Under the pieces are notes generated by a model, which was given only the letters and a program-made list of their open reading frames with translations, had not been told where the DNA came from and searched no databases. The position numbers were made by a program, and so were the translations under genes. DNA of 64,000 nucleotides from Nocardiopsis potens DSM 45234 (GTDB lineage: Bacteria; Actinomycetota; Actinomycetes; Streptosporangiales; Streptosporangiaceae), in the NCBI RefSeq assembly GCF_000341105.1, contig NZ_ANBB01000037.1, forward strand, positions 1-64,000, in the 5' to 3' direction. This document shows positions 1 to 8,070 of the stretch, piece after piece. Within the stretch, counting starts at the first letter, position 1. Each line of letters opens with the position of its first letter.

Positions 1-340
1 CCTACCGGCGCCGTCGCCGCCGGTCTGAACCCCCACCCCGTGGGGCGCCGCGCCGGACCGACCGGCCGGTCTCCGCCGCCGCCTTCGCTGCCCGCTTGAA
101 CCCCCGCCCCGCGAGACGCCGCGCTCGGCCGAGGAGCCCGACCCCGCCCCTACCGGCGCCGTCGCCGCCCGTCTTGACCTTCACCCCGTGGGGCACTGCA
201 CCCGACCGACCGGCCGGTCTCCGCCGCCGCCTTCGCTGCCCGCTTGAACCCCCGCCCCGTGGGGCGCCGCGCCCGGGCGACTCCCGTACTCCGGCCCTTC
301 CTTCGCCTTCGCCGCCCGCTTGAGCCCCTGCCCCGCAAGG
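1..340. repeat. Tandem GC-rich repeat array, locus 1 (cut by left edge)
   Basis: At least five diverged units share a core like TTGAACCCCCGCCCCGTGGG followed by GCGCCGCGCC. Taking the GTGG of each core, or its equivalent, as a landmark, units fall at 40, 111, 188, 259 and 335, so spacing alternates 71, 77, 71, 76. The two spacers differ: one contains GACCGACCGGCCGGTC, the other a CGACCCCGCCCCTACC-like run. The same alternation and both spacer types return at 44880-45230, 58681-59095 and 59640-60180. This copy has the orientation of the right-hand arms of those loci, so its centre, if it has one, would lie before position 1. Long open frames on both strands are a by-product of the lack of stop codons. 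Positions 341-404 hold nothing recognisable. Confidence 0.85.
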
Positions 341-404
341 CGGCCGCACTTGAACGCTGAGATTCAATCAACGGCCTTCTTCCTGCTTCAGCCGGGAGAG
401 CACT

Positions 405-1856
405 TCAATCGGACAGCGGTTCCAGGCAGGCGTTGTGGTACGGAGCCTCGACCGCGCGGACCCACCCGTCGGAGTTCTCCGATTCCTCGCAGCTCTCGCT
501 CGGGTGGTCGGGGCGGGAAGCCGAGTCCGACCACCCGGAGACGGTCAGGTTGACCTTGTACTCCGCGTCGGCGGACGAGCAGGGGACCTCGGACAGCGAG
601 CCGTCTTCGACGACCGCGCAGTCCCCCGTGTCGAGGTCGGCGTAGGGTGCCCGTTCCGCCCAGGTGGTGAGCTGCGGCAGGAGGCCGGAGAGCAGGAGGG
701 CGAGGGTGAGAAAGGCGAGTCCGGCCATCGCCTTCTTCCACACGGCGGGCTTCTTCGCGGGCGCCTGCGCGGGCCGGCCCCCGGCGGTCTTCGGGGCGAG
801 GGCCGTCGGCGGGGTGTCCGGGGTGAGGAGGCGGGTCTCGTGCCGGGCGATGACCTCGGTGAGGTCGTCGGGCAGCCACCCGCCCTCCGGGCGGCCCGGG
901 GCGGCCGGGGACTCTGCGCCGCACGCGGCCAGGACCTGCTCGGGGGCGGGGCGGTCGGCGGGGTCCTTGGCCAGGCAGGCGGCCACCAGGTCGCGGAGGG
1001 GGCCGGTCAGCCCGGTCAGGTCGGGTTCCTCTTGGACCACCCGGTACAGGAGTGCGGGCGCGGGGCCGTCTCCGAACGGGCTGCGGCCGGTGGCGGCGTA
1101 GGCGAGCACGCAGCCGAGGGAGAACACGTCCGAGGCGGGGCCGACCTTCTGGGCGCGGGCCTGTTCGGGGGACATGAACGCGGCGGTGCCCAGCACGGTG
1201 GAGGTCCGGGTGTGGCTGGTGGCGTCCAGGGCGCGGGCGATGCCGAAGTCGATCAGGCGGGGTCCGTCGGCGGTGAGCAGGACGTTGGCGGGTTTGAGGT
1301 CGCGGTGCACCAGCCCGGCGGCGTGCACGGCGGCCAGCCCTTCGGCCAGGCCGGCGCCGAGCGCGGCCACCGATTCGGCGGGGAGGGGGCCGTGGTCGGT
1401 GACGGCGCGGTGCAGCGAGGGGCCGGGGATGTAGGCGGTGGCCAGCCAGGGCGGGGTCGCGGCGGTGTCGGCGTCGAGGACCTGGGCGGTGTAGAACCCG
1501 CCGACCTTGCGGGCGGCTGCGACCTCGGCGGCGAAGCGGCGGCGGAAGTCGGCGTCGCCGGCCAGGTCGGGGCGGACGACCTTGACCGCGACGGTGTGCC
1601 CGCCGGGGGAGCGGCCGAGGAACACCTGTCCCATGCCGCCGCCGCCCAGGCGGGCGCGGATCCGGTAGGGGCCGACCCGGACGGGGTCGCCGGGGTCGGG
1701 CCCTGGGGGCGGGGCCTCCGTCGCGGCCGTCCGGGGGAAGGGGGGCGCCGTGCCGCGGGGCCGCCGTATGAGGGGCACCGCCACTGCGGCGGCGAGCAGG
1801 AGGAGCACCAGGGCCGCGAGGAGGACGGAGAACAGCGGGGAGGATCCCATGGGCAT
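405..1856 (-). CDS. Membrane-anchored Ser/Thr protein kinase (PknB-like catalytic domain)
   Basis: This 483-residue protein should phosphorylate Ser/Thr on partner proteins from the cytoplasmic face of the membrane. The kinase domain (about 65-320) shows the Gly-rich loop LGGGGMGQVFLG, the VAVKVV lysine, HRDLKPANVLL, DFG (IDFGIA) and SPEQA in the activation segment, so it appears active. Unusually, a hydrophobic segment lies before the kinase (about 7-28) and another after it (about 375-395), which would leave the catalytic domain as a loop between two membrane spans. The tail of about 85 residues holds four cysteines and would be extracytoplasmic. There are no PASTA repeats, so the input signal is unknown. 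It starts at ATG 1856; a second ATG two codons later is possible. It ends beside the repeat array at 1-340. Confidence 0.93.
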   Translation of the reverse strand: MPMGSSPLFSVLLAALVLLLLAAAVAVPLIRRPRGTAPPFPRTAATEAPPPGPDPGDPVRVGPYRIRARLGGGGMGQVFLGRSPGGHTVAVKVVRPDLAGDADFRRRFAAEVAAARKVGGFYTAQVLDADTAATPPWLATAYIPGPSLHRAVTDHGPLPAESVAALGAGLAEGLAAVHAAGLVHRDLKPANVLLTADGPRLIDFGIARALDATSHTRTSTVLGTAAFMSPEQARAQKVGPASDVFSLGCVLAYAATGRSPFGDGPAPALLYRVVQEEPDLTGLTGPLRDLVAACLAKDPADRPAPEQVLAACGAESPAAPGRPEGGWLPDDLTEVIARHETRLLTPDTPPTALAPKTAGGRPAQAPAKKPAVWKKAMAGLAFLTLALLLSGLLPQLTTWAERAPYADLDTGDCAVVEDGSLSEVPCSSADAEYKVNLTVSGWSDSASRPDHPSESCEESENSDGWVRAVEAPYHNACLEPLSD

Positions 1857-2182
1857 GGAGTGACTGTAGCGGGGGCGATCGGTGGGCGCGAGGCCCTCCG
1901 CGGACCGGTCCGGGGCCGCCGAGGCCCCGCTTCGGGGAGGGGCGGGGCGGCCTGCGGGCGTTCTGCCCGGCCGCGTCCGAGGGGGCGGGGAGACCGGTCA
2001 CCCCGCCCCCGGCGCCCCTGGCCTGGGAGGGCGCGTGCGCTGCGGCGCCGCCCGGATCCGGTCCCGCCCGAGGGCGGGCGCACCGGGGTGGGAGGCGCCC
2101 GGGAAACGCGGGGGGCCCGGTCCGGGAGCGCCGCGCGGCGATGCCGCTGCGAACGGTCCCGGGCCGGGCCCGGTGGCGGGTG
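1857..2182. other. 326-bp intergenic region upstream of the kinase
   Basis: No gene supported. It is extremely GC-rich, and the open frames across it are continuations of shadow frames. It must hold the kinase promoter and the 3' end of the nhaA transcript. A short palindrome CGGACCGGTCCG lies at 1901-1912; no clear terminator or operator was seen. Confidence 0.5.
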
Positions 2183-3430
2183 CTACTCCCGTCCCGCGGT
2201 CTCGGCGGGGACGCCCTTCTTGCGGTAGTGGGCGCTGCGGCGGAGCAGGATGCCGGAGGCGAGCACGCTGGCGGTGAAGGAGGCCAGCAGCACACCGCCC
2301 TTGGCGTGCTCCAGCACCGTGCCGGCGGGGTAGGCCAGCTCGCTGATCAGCAGGGAGACGGTGAAGCCGATCCCGGCCAGCAGCGACATGCCGGTGATGT
2401 CGCTCCAGGAGAGGGAGGGGTTGAGCTCGGCGGCGGTCAACTTGGTGGTGAGCCAGGCGGAGCCGAGGATGCCGACCAGCTTGCCCAGGATGAGTCCGAC
2501 GATGATGCCCAGCGAGACGGTGTCGGTGAGCATGGTGCCGAACCCGGAGAACGAGACCCCGGCGGAGAACAGCGCGAAGATCGGCAGGGCCAGGCCCATC
2601 GCCCAGGGGCGCAGCATGTGCTCGGCGTGGTGCAGCGGGGACTCGTGCTCGCCGTCCCGGGTGGAGCTGCGCATCAGCATGCCCATGGCGACGCCGGCGA
2701 TGGTGGCGTGCACGCCGCTCTCGTGCATGAAGGCCCAGATCACCACGGCGAGCGGGACGTAGACGACCCAGTTGGGCAGGGCGGAGCGGTCCAGGGCGGC
2801 GGCGAGGCCGCGGCCCTGCTGCAGGTAGCCGAAGACGGCGAGGAGGACGAGGGCGCCGATCAGGTAGAGGAAGGAGAGGTCGTCGGTGTAGAAGACCGCG
2901 ATGACCGTGATCGCGCCGAGGTCGTCGACGATCGCCAGGGTGAGCAGGAAGGTGCGCAGCGCGGGCGGGAGGCCGCGGCCCACGATGGCGAGCACCGCGA
3001 GCGCGAAGGCGATGTCGGTCGCCATCGGGATGCCCCAGCCGCCGATCTTGTCCGGGTGGGCCAGGTTGAAGGCGGCGAACAGCAGCGCCGGGGCGACCAT
3101 GCCGCCGATGGCGGCGACGATCGGCAGTACCGCCCGCCGGGGGTTGCGCAGTTCGCCGTGGACGAACTCCTGCTTGAGCTCGGCGCCGACGATGAAGAAG
3201 AAGATCGCGAGCAGGCCGTCCGCGGCCCAGGTGCCGATGCTCAGGTCGAGGTGGAGCGGGGCGCTCGGGCCGATGACGAAATCGCGGGCGGCGTTGTAGG
3301 CGTCCGCGGCCGGCGAGTTGGCCAGGACCAGCGCGAGCACCGCAGCGGAGATGAGGAGGAACCCTCCGACGGTGTCCTTGCGCAGGGCGTCGGCGAGTCG
3401 CTGCAGGGGCGTGGCGGAGACGGAGGTCAC
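2183..3430 (-). CDS. nhaA: Na+/H+ antiporter NhaA
   Basis: Electrogenic sodium/proton antiporter of the inner membrane, about 415 residues, the usual NhaA length. The sequence shows about a dozen hydrophobic segments and family landmarks: FFFIVGAELKQEFVHGEL near the N terminus, ATDIAFALAVLAIVG, and the ion-binding aspartate pair in IVDDLGAITVIAVFY. The open frame extends upstream to 3769, but homology begins at TSVSATPLQRLADALRKD. GTG 3430 is therefore taken as the start; it has GGAG about 8 bases upstream. The protein probably exports sodium under salt or alkaline stress, as for the family; nothing in the sequence shows the regulation. It is divergent from the Nudix gene at 3600. Confidence 0.96.
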   Translation of the reverse strand: MTSVSATPLQRLADALRKDTVGGFLLISAAVLALVLANSPAADAYNAARDFVIGPSAPLHLDLSIGTWAADGLLAIFFFIVGAELKQEFVHGELRNPRRAVLPIVAAIGGMVAPALLFAAFNLAHPDKIGGWGIPMATDIAFALAVLAIVGRGLPPALRTFLLTLAIVDDLGAITVIAVFYTDDLSFLYLIGALVLLAVFGYLQQGRGLAAALDRSALPNWVVYVPLAVVIWAFMHESGVHATIAGVAMGMLMRSSTRDGEHESPLHHAEHMLRPWAMGLALPIFALFSAGVSFSGFGTMLTDTVSLGIIVGLILGKLVGILGSAWLTTKLTAAELNPSLSWSDITGMSLLAGIGFTVSLLISELAYPAGTVLEHAKGGVLLASFTASVLASGILLRRSAHYRKKGVPAETAGRE

Positions 3431-3599
3431 ATGCTCTCCAGGGAGACGACGGCTATGGACACGCCGACCAGTCTTCCCGGCACACCGATGCCCGGCTCGG
3501 CCGAACCGCCGCCGGGACCGGACCACTTTTTCATATGCCCAGGTCGGGGTGCAAGTCATAGAATGCCCCCTTCGAGAAGGTCTTGGTGAGGGGGCTGCG

Positions 3600-4043
3600 T
3601 TGGGCGGGGCGGAGCGGTTCAACGGGGCGTCGATCCGCCTGGGCGTGCTTCCGGAGCGGCACGATTCCGTGGTGTGCCTGCTGTTCGACGGGGACCGGCC
3701 GGTGCTGGTCCGGCACCGGGAGCGGGCCTGGGAGTTCCCCGGCGGCCACGCCGAGCCGGGGGAGGCCATCGAGGCGACGGTCCGCAGGGAGGCCCGGGAG
3801 GAGGCCGGCGCCGAGCTGGGCGAGGTGCACGTGGCCGGCCACTACGTGCTCGCCGGCGGGCACACCACGGTCGTCACCCACGCCAGGGTGCGGGCGCTGC
3901 ACCCGCTGAGCGGGGCGTTCGAGACGCTGGAGGTGCGGGCGTTCGACGCGCTGCCCGAGGCCCTCCTCTCCTGGGACGACGGGATCTACGACCATCTGCT
4001 GCGCGCCCTGGGGCTGCCCGGCGCCGCCCCGCTCCGGGGCTGA
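3600..4043 (+). CDS. Nudix hydrolase
   Basis: Protein of about 147 residues with a complete Nudix box, G-x5-E-x7-REARE-E-x-G, in GHAEPGEAIEATVRREAREE (about residues 48-67), the Mg2+-binding helix that hydrolyses nucleoside diphosphate-linked substrates. The substrate cannot be told from sequence; the fold resembles small dNTP or MutT-like sanitising enzymes. The frame is open from 3318, but everything upstream is antisense to nhaA. TTG 3600 is preferred because GAGGGGG lies 7 bases upstream; GTG 3549 is the alternative. It stands alone and ends at the perfect palindrome at 4067, which probably stops transcription. Confidence 0.88.
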   Translation: MGGAERFNGASIRLGVLPERHDSVVCLLFDGDRPVLVRHRERAWEFPGGHAEPGEAIEATVRREAREEAGAELGEVHVAGHYVLAGGHTTVVTHARVRALHPLSGAFETLEVRAFDALPEALLSWDDGIYDHLLRALGLPGAAPLRG

Positions 4044-4066
4044 CCGGCGAGGCCGCCCCGTGCAGC

Positions 4067-4132
4067 GCGATGATCTCGGCGTTCCGGGCCCATCGGACCG
4101 GTCCGATGGGCCCGGAACGCCGAGATCATCGC
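4067..4132. repeat. Perfect 66-bp palindrome (two 33-bp arms, no loop)
   Basis: The left arm begins GCGATGATCTCGGCG and the right arm is its exact reverse complement, meeting at GGACC|GGTCC. It lies between the convergent Nudix and GNAT genes and could act as a bidirectional terminator. Its outer 14 bases are shared with the hairpin at 54788-54851 and resemble those at 38026-38114, so it belongs to a hairpin family and not just to the local terminator pool. Confidence 0.9.
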
Positions 4133-4181
4133 GGAGGGGAGGCGGCCCGGGGAGTCGGTGCCCTTCCTTCCCGCGCCGGGG

Positions 4182-5093
4182 TCAGAGGTCGCGGCGGTAG
4201 ACGGTCTCGGTGGCGTGCGGCCGGTAGCCCAGCCTCTCGTTGATCGCCAGCATCGGCGCGTTCGTGGTGTCGTTCTCGGTGTAGGAGGCGGTGAAGCCGC
4301 GCTCGCGGGCGCGGTGCAGGGCCGCGGTCTTCGCGTAGGTCGCGATGCCGCGGCCGCGGTGCGCGCGCACGGTGCCGGTGATCGAGTGCCTGAGCGTCCG
4401 CTCGCCGTCGGAGAGGATCGCGACGATGCCGATCGGCTCCCCGCCGGAGAGGACCATGAGGGAGAGGTCGCGGTCGACGCGCGGGTCCTCCCACACCGTC
4501 TCCAGCCAGACCCGGTAGGGGGAGGAGTCCGTCGGCGCGTCGCCGGGCTCGTCCGCACTGACCGCCTCGTCCACCGCGTGCACCGGGCGAGGGTCGTCGG
4601 CGTAGGCGGAGGCGGGGCGCAGCTCCACCCCGTCCGGGCGGGGCGGGACCGGCGGCAGGCCGGCCAGGTCCAGGACCTGGTGGGAGGAGGTGGAGCGGGG
4701 CAGGTAGCCCCTCCGCTCGGCGAACGGCGCGGCGGGGTCCTCCGGGCCGGCGGCGCGGACCACCACCGCTCCGGCGTCGGCCAGGTGGGCTTCGGCCGCG
4801 TCGGCGAGGGCGCTCCCCGCTCCCCGGCGCCGGTGCCCGGGGTCGACCATGACGATCAGGGTCCCCTGGCCCGCCAGGCCGGTGGTGACGACCAGGGCGG
4901 CCCGCGCGTAGCCGATGATCCGGCCGCCGGACTCGGCGGCGAACCAGCGGGCCCGCGCCTGCTCCGGGGTCCGCTCCGCGGACCAGAGCAGGTGGCGCTC
5001 GAGGGTGATCTCGTAGGGGAAGCAGCGCCGCCGAAGGGCGGCGACCGCCGGGATGTCTCGCTCGACATCCAGGGGGCGGATGGTGAAGTCCAT
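4182..5093 (-). CDS. Tandem GNAT-family N-acetyltransferase
   Basis: The 303-residue protein appears to contain two GNAT folds. The first (about 1-150) has the acetyl-CoA loop region MVDPGHRRRGAGSALADAAE. The second (about 160-303) has TGTVRAHRGRGIATYAKTAA, followed by the N-x-x-M-x-x-x-N-x-x-x-G-Y pattern NAPMLAINERLGYRP, typical of a GNAT C terminus. Double GNATs of this type include mycothiol synthase and aminoglycoside or small-molecule acetyltransferases. The second half looks like the catalytically complete one. The substrate is unknown. ATG 5093 opens the domain directly. It is convergent with the Nudix gene and monocistronic on available evidence. Confidence 0.9.
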   Translation of the reverse strand: MDFTIRPLDVERDIPAVAALRRRCFPYEITLERHLLWSAERTPEQARARWFAAESGGRIIGYARAALVVTTGLAGQGTLIVMVDPGHRRRGAGSALADAAEAHLADAGAVVVRAAGPEDPAAPFAERRGYLPRSTSSHQVLDLAGLPPVPPRPDGVELRPASAYADDPRPVHAVDEAVSADEPGDAPTDSSPYRVWLETVWEDPRVDRDLSLMVLSGGEPIGIVAILSDGERTLRHSITGTVRAHRGRGIATYAKTAALHRARERGFTASYTENDTTNAPMLAINERLGYRPHATETVYRRDL

Positions 5094-5280
5094 GGGAGCG
5101 CAGACTAAGGGGAGCGGGTCGCCCTGTCACGGGGTTTCCGCCCGCTTCCGCGGCATCTGCGGTCTCCGGTACCGGCCCTGGCCCCGCGGGCGGGGCGGTG
5201 GTCCGGGGCGCATCGGGAGCTCCGGCGCGCGGGCGGCCGCGCGGTGCGCCGGCCGGGGCCCCGGGCGGTGGCGGAGCCGG

Positions 5281-6270
5281 TCAGCCCTCCCCGTCGGCCG
5301 CGTCCCGCTCCCGCTGCTCGGCCTCCAGCCGGTCCAGCCAGTGCGAGATGCCGGCGTGGTTGCCCTCGACGCCGCTCAGCACCTCCATCACCTCGGCGGC
5401 CTCGGCCGGGGCGTCCGGCGGCAGCGGCCGGTAGCGCTTGGTGACCTGGTCGCGGACCATGGCCACGGCGTGGTCCAGGTCGCCGGTGCTCGCGCGGGCC
5501 TCGCGGACCGCCGACACCCAGGCGTGCAGCTCCTCGCGGGCCCGGTCGATCGTCTCCCCGACCGGGTCGACCGCGCCGAAGTGGGAGAACATCAGGCGGC
5601 GCGGGGCGATCCCGGTGAACAGGTCCAGGGTGCGCAGGGCCGCGTCCAGGTCGAAGTCGGGCGGCGGGGTGGCCGGGCGAACGTCGCCGGTGTAGGGGTT
5701 GTACACGCCCAGGGCGTCGCCGGTGTAGAGGTCCCCGGTGGCGGAGTCGACCAGGCCGACGTGGTGCTTGGCGTGGCCGGGCGCGTAGTGCGCGGAGAGG
5801 GTGCGGCCGGCGCCCAGGTCGATCTCGCCGGTCTCGCCCACGGCCCGGATCCGGGCCGCGTCGGAGGGGCTCATCTCGCCGAAGAGGACGTCCAGCCTGT
5901 CGCCCCAGACCATCCGGGCCGAGCGCATCAGCCGGGTCGGGTCGGCGAGGTGCCGGGCGCCGCGCTCGTGCACCACGATCTCGGCCCCGGGGAACATCCG
6001 GGCGACGTCGCCGACGCCGCCGGCGTGGTCGAGGTGGATGTGGGTGACGACGATGGTGGCCAGGTCGGAGGGGCCGATGCCGAGGTCGGCCAGGCCGTCC
6101 CGGAGCACTTCGGCCGATCCCGCGGTGCCGACCTCCACCACGCAGGGCCGCTCGGTGCGGATCAGGTAGCTGGAGGTGATGCCCGGGTAGCCGGCCATCC
6201 GGGTGTCGATGGCGAACACCTCGTCGCCCAGTGCGGTGGTGCCCTGCCGGGGCTCGCTGCTCGTGTCCAC
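5281..6270 (-). CDS. MBL-fold metallo-hydrolase
   Basis: A 329-residue protein of the metallo-beta-lactamase superfamily. It shows the HxHxDH metal motif in THIHLDHAGGVGD (about residues 96-108), a further ligand in PGHAKHHVGL, the bridging aspartate in YTGDALGVY and a distal histidine in MFSHFGAVD. Together these form a dinuclear zinc or iron site. The C-terminal region of about 80 residues is a predicted helical extension. The overall layout resembles hydroxyacylglutathione hydrolase-like or lactonase-like members, and the substrate cannot be assigned. The start is GTG 6270. It is divergent from ssb at 6408, so the 137-bp gap should contain both promoters. Confidence 0.92.
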   Translation of the reverse strand: MDTSSEPRQGTTALGDEVFAIDTRMAGYPGITSSYLIRTERPCVVEVGTAGSAEVLRDGLADLGIGPSDLATIVVTHIHLDHAGGVGDVARMFPGAEIVVHERGARHLADPTRLMRSARMVWGDRLDVLFGEMSPSDAARIRAVGETGEIDLGAGRTLSAHYAPGHAKHHVGLVDSATGDLYTGDALGVYNPYTGDVRPATPPPDFDLDAALRTLDLFTGIAPRRLMFSHFGAVDPVGETIDRAREELHAWVSAVREARASTGDLDHAVAMVRDQVTKRYRPLPPDAPAEAAEVMEVLSGVEGNHAGISHWLDRLEAEQRERDAADGEG

Positions 6271-6407
6271 GGGAGCGAATCTAGCCCACGGGGCCGCGGC
6301 GGGCTGTCCACAGGGTCGGGAATCGGGGTGGTGCCGGGCGGGGCGGGTGCCGATGCTGGTCGGTGAGCGCGGCCCGCGCCCGCGGGCGCCGATCAGGGAG
6401 GTTCCGC

Positions 6408-6845
6408 ATGCACACGTCCACCGCAGCCGCCGGTACCGCAGAGCGCCCCGGCCACCGCAACGAGGTGGTCCTGGAGGGGCGGGTGACGGCCGAGCCGTCG
6501 GTCCGCGAGCTGCCCAGCGGCGACCGCCTGGTGACCTGGCGGGTGACGGTGGCCCGCCCGGGCGGGGAGGGGGCCGCCGGCGCCGGCCGCCAGGCCGACT
6601 CGATCACCTGCGTGAGCTTCCGGACGGACATCCAGAACGCCACCCGGGGGTGGCGGATCGGCGACCTGGTGCAGGTGGTGGGGGCGCTGCGCCGCCGGTA
6701 CCGGAGGTCCCGGGGGTTCGCCGGCGGGGTGGTCGAGGTGGAGGCCGCGGCGGTGCGGGTGCTGGGCGTGCCGGGCGGCCACCGCCCGCCCCCGCCGCCC
6801 CCGGCGCCGGGCGGGGAGGGCGCCGCGCCGCCCGGCCGGCCGTAG
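6408..6845 (+). CDS. ssb: Single-stranded DNA-binding protein (SSB paralogue)
   Basis: A 145-residue OB-fold protein. Residues about 16-110 match SSB, with NEVVLEGRVTAEPSVRELPS at the start of the fold and SITCVSFRTDIQNATRGWRIGDLVQVVG in the middle. The tail is Pro/Gly-rich and ends APPGRP. It lacks the acidic DDDIPF-type tip that recruits replication and repair partners in housekeeping SSBs. It also stands alone and not in the rpsF-ssb-rpsR operon, so it is probably an accessory SSB of the kind many actinomycetes carry. ATG 6408 has GGGAGG 6-7 bases upstream. Its exact role (competence, sporulation or repair) is not shown here. Confidence 0.9.
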   Translation: MHTSTAAAGTAERPGHRNEVVLEGRVTAEPSVRELPSGDRLVTWRVTVARPGGEGAAGAGRQADSITCVSFRTDIQNATRGWRIGDLVQVVGALRRRYRRSRGFAGGVVEVEAAAVRVLGVPGGHRPPPPPPAPGGEGAAPPGRP

Positions 6846-7058
6846 CGTCCGCGCGGGCCCCGGGGCCGGGGCGACCGGCCCTCGGGGCCGTGCACCGCGC
6901 CGCAGGACGGCGCCGTCGCCCGGCCCGGGCCTTCAGCTCCTCCGTGCCGGGGGCTCCTCCGGGCGCGCCGCATCGGGCCCTTCGCGGCGACCGGCCGTCC
7001 TCGACGGGCGCGGCGGTCCCCGGAACCCGCTTTATCCCGCCCTGTGGGGAGGGGAGGG

Positions 7059-8027
7059 CTACCAGCCGAGCAGGGCCAGGGCGGCTCCGGCGTCGACCGG
7101 GCCGTCCGCCCGCCAGGCCGCGGAGCAGACCGCGCGCAGGCCGTGCAGCCGGTCGCCGGAGCCGGAGAGCTCCACCCGCCCGTCGCGGACCGAGGCCCGC
7201 CAGCCCTGCGGTTCGGGGTGTGCCTCGTTCAGCCCGGCCAGGTCCCAGGCGATGTAGTCGGGGCGCAGCCCTTCCGGGGCGGAGACCAGCTCGTGCGCTC
7301 CGGTGACGCCGGAGAGCACCAGCAGGCTCGCGGCGCCGCGCGCCACCGCGCCCTGGACGTCGGTGTCCAGCCGGTCGCCGACGACCAGCGGGCGCTCGGC
7401 GCCGGTGCGCTGCACGCCCTCGTCGTGCAGCGGCTTCATCGGCTTGCCGGCGACCACCGGCTCCACCCCGGTGGCGTGCGCGATCACCCGGGCGAACGAG
7501 CCGTTGCCGGGGATGATCCCGGCCTCGACGGGGGCGGTGGCGTCGTTGTTGGCGGCCACGAACAGCGCGCCGCGGGCCACCGCGAGGGCGCCCTGGGAGA
7601 CGAGGTCGTGGCTGAGCCGCGGGGTGTGCCCCTGCACCACGGCGACGGGGTCCTCGGCCGCGAGGGAGACCGGGCGCAGGCCGCGCCGGATCAGGGCCAG
7701 GCGCAGCCCGGTGTCGCCGACGACGAGCACCGGCGAGCCGGCCGGGAACCGCTCGGCCAGCAGCCGGGCGGCGGCCTCGGCGGAGGTCACCACGTCCCGG
7801 GCGGCGGCCTCGACGCCCAGGCGGGTGAGGCGCTCGGCGATGGAGGAGGGGGTGCGCGAGGCGTTGTTGGTGACGAAGGCGACGCCCATCCCGGAGGCGC
7901 GGGCCTTGGCCACCGCCTCCGGGGCGGCGGGGACGGCGCGCGCCCCGACGTAGACGACCCCGTCCAGGTCGAGCAGGGCGGTGTCGTACAGGGCGTTCAG
8001 CGGCCGGTCGGCGGTCCTGAGGGTCAT
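7059..8027 (-). CDS. HAD-IIA family phosphatase (NagD/Rv1692-like)
   Basis: A 322-residue haloacid dehalogenase phosphatase of subfamily IIA. The nucleophile motif is LLDLDGVVYVG near residue 20, motif II is FVTNNAS, the motif III lysine lies in VVAGKPMKPLHDEG and motif IV is VVGDRLDTDVQGA. In Mycobacterium tuberculosis the homologue beside tlyA-nadK-recN, Rv1692, is a glycerol-3-phosphate phosphatase. The neighbourhood here (a small protein, tlyA, nadK and recN downstream) supports the same role in phospholipid turnover, but this is inference. ATG 8027 has GAGGAGAG upstream. It lies 43 bp after the DUF1015 gene, probably cotranscribed. Nothing extra was seen in the final 60 residues. Confidence 0.92.
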   Translation of the reverse strand: MTLRTADRPLNALYDTALLDLDGVVYVGARAVPAAPEAVAKARASGMGVAFVTNNASRTPSSIAERLTRLGVEAAARDVVTSAEAAARLLAERFPAGSPVLVVGDTGLRLALIRRGLRPVSLAAEDPVAVVQGHTPRLSHDLVSQGALAVARGALFVAANNDATAPVEAGIIPGNGSFARVIAHATGVEPVVAGKPMKPLHDEGVQRTGAERPLVVGDRLDTDVQGAVARGAASLLVLSGVTGAHELVSAPEGLRPDYIAWDLAGLNEAHPEPQGWRASVRDGRVELSGSGDRLHGLRAVCSAAWRADGPVDAGAALALLGW

Positions 8028-8070
8028 GCTCTCCTCGCGGAGGTCGGTGCGGGGCGGCGGGTTCGGCGGT

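Noticed and set aside
3431..3769. Longer NhaA start at 3769
   Set aside because: The extra residues overlap the divergent Nudix gene and have no NhaA similarity. GTG 3430 fits the family start.
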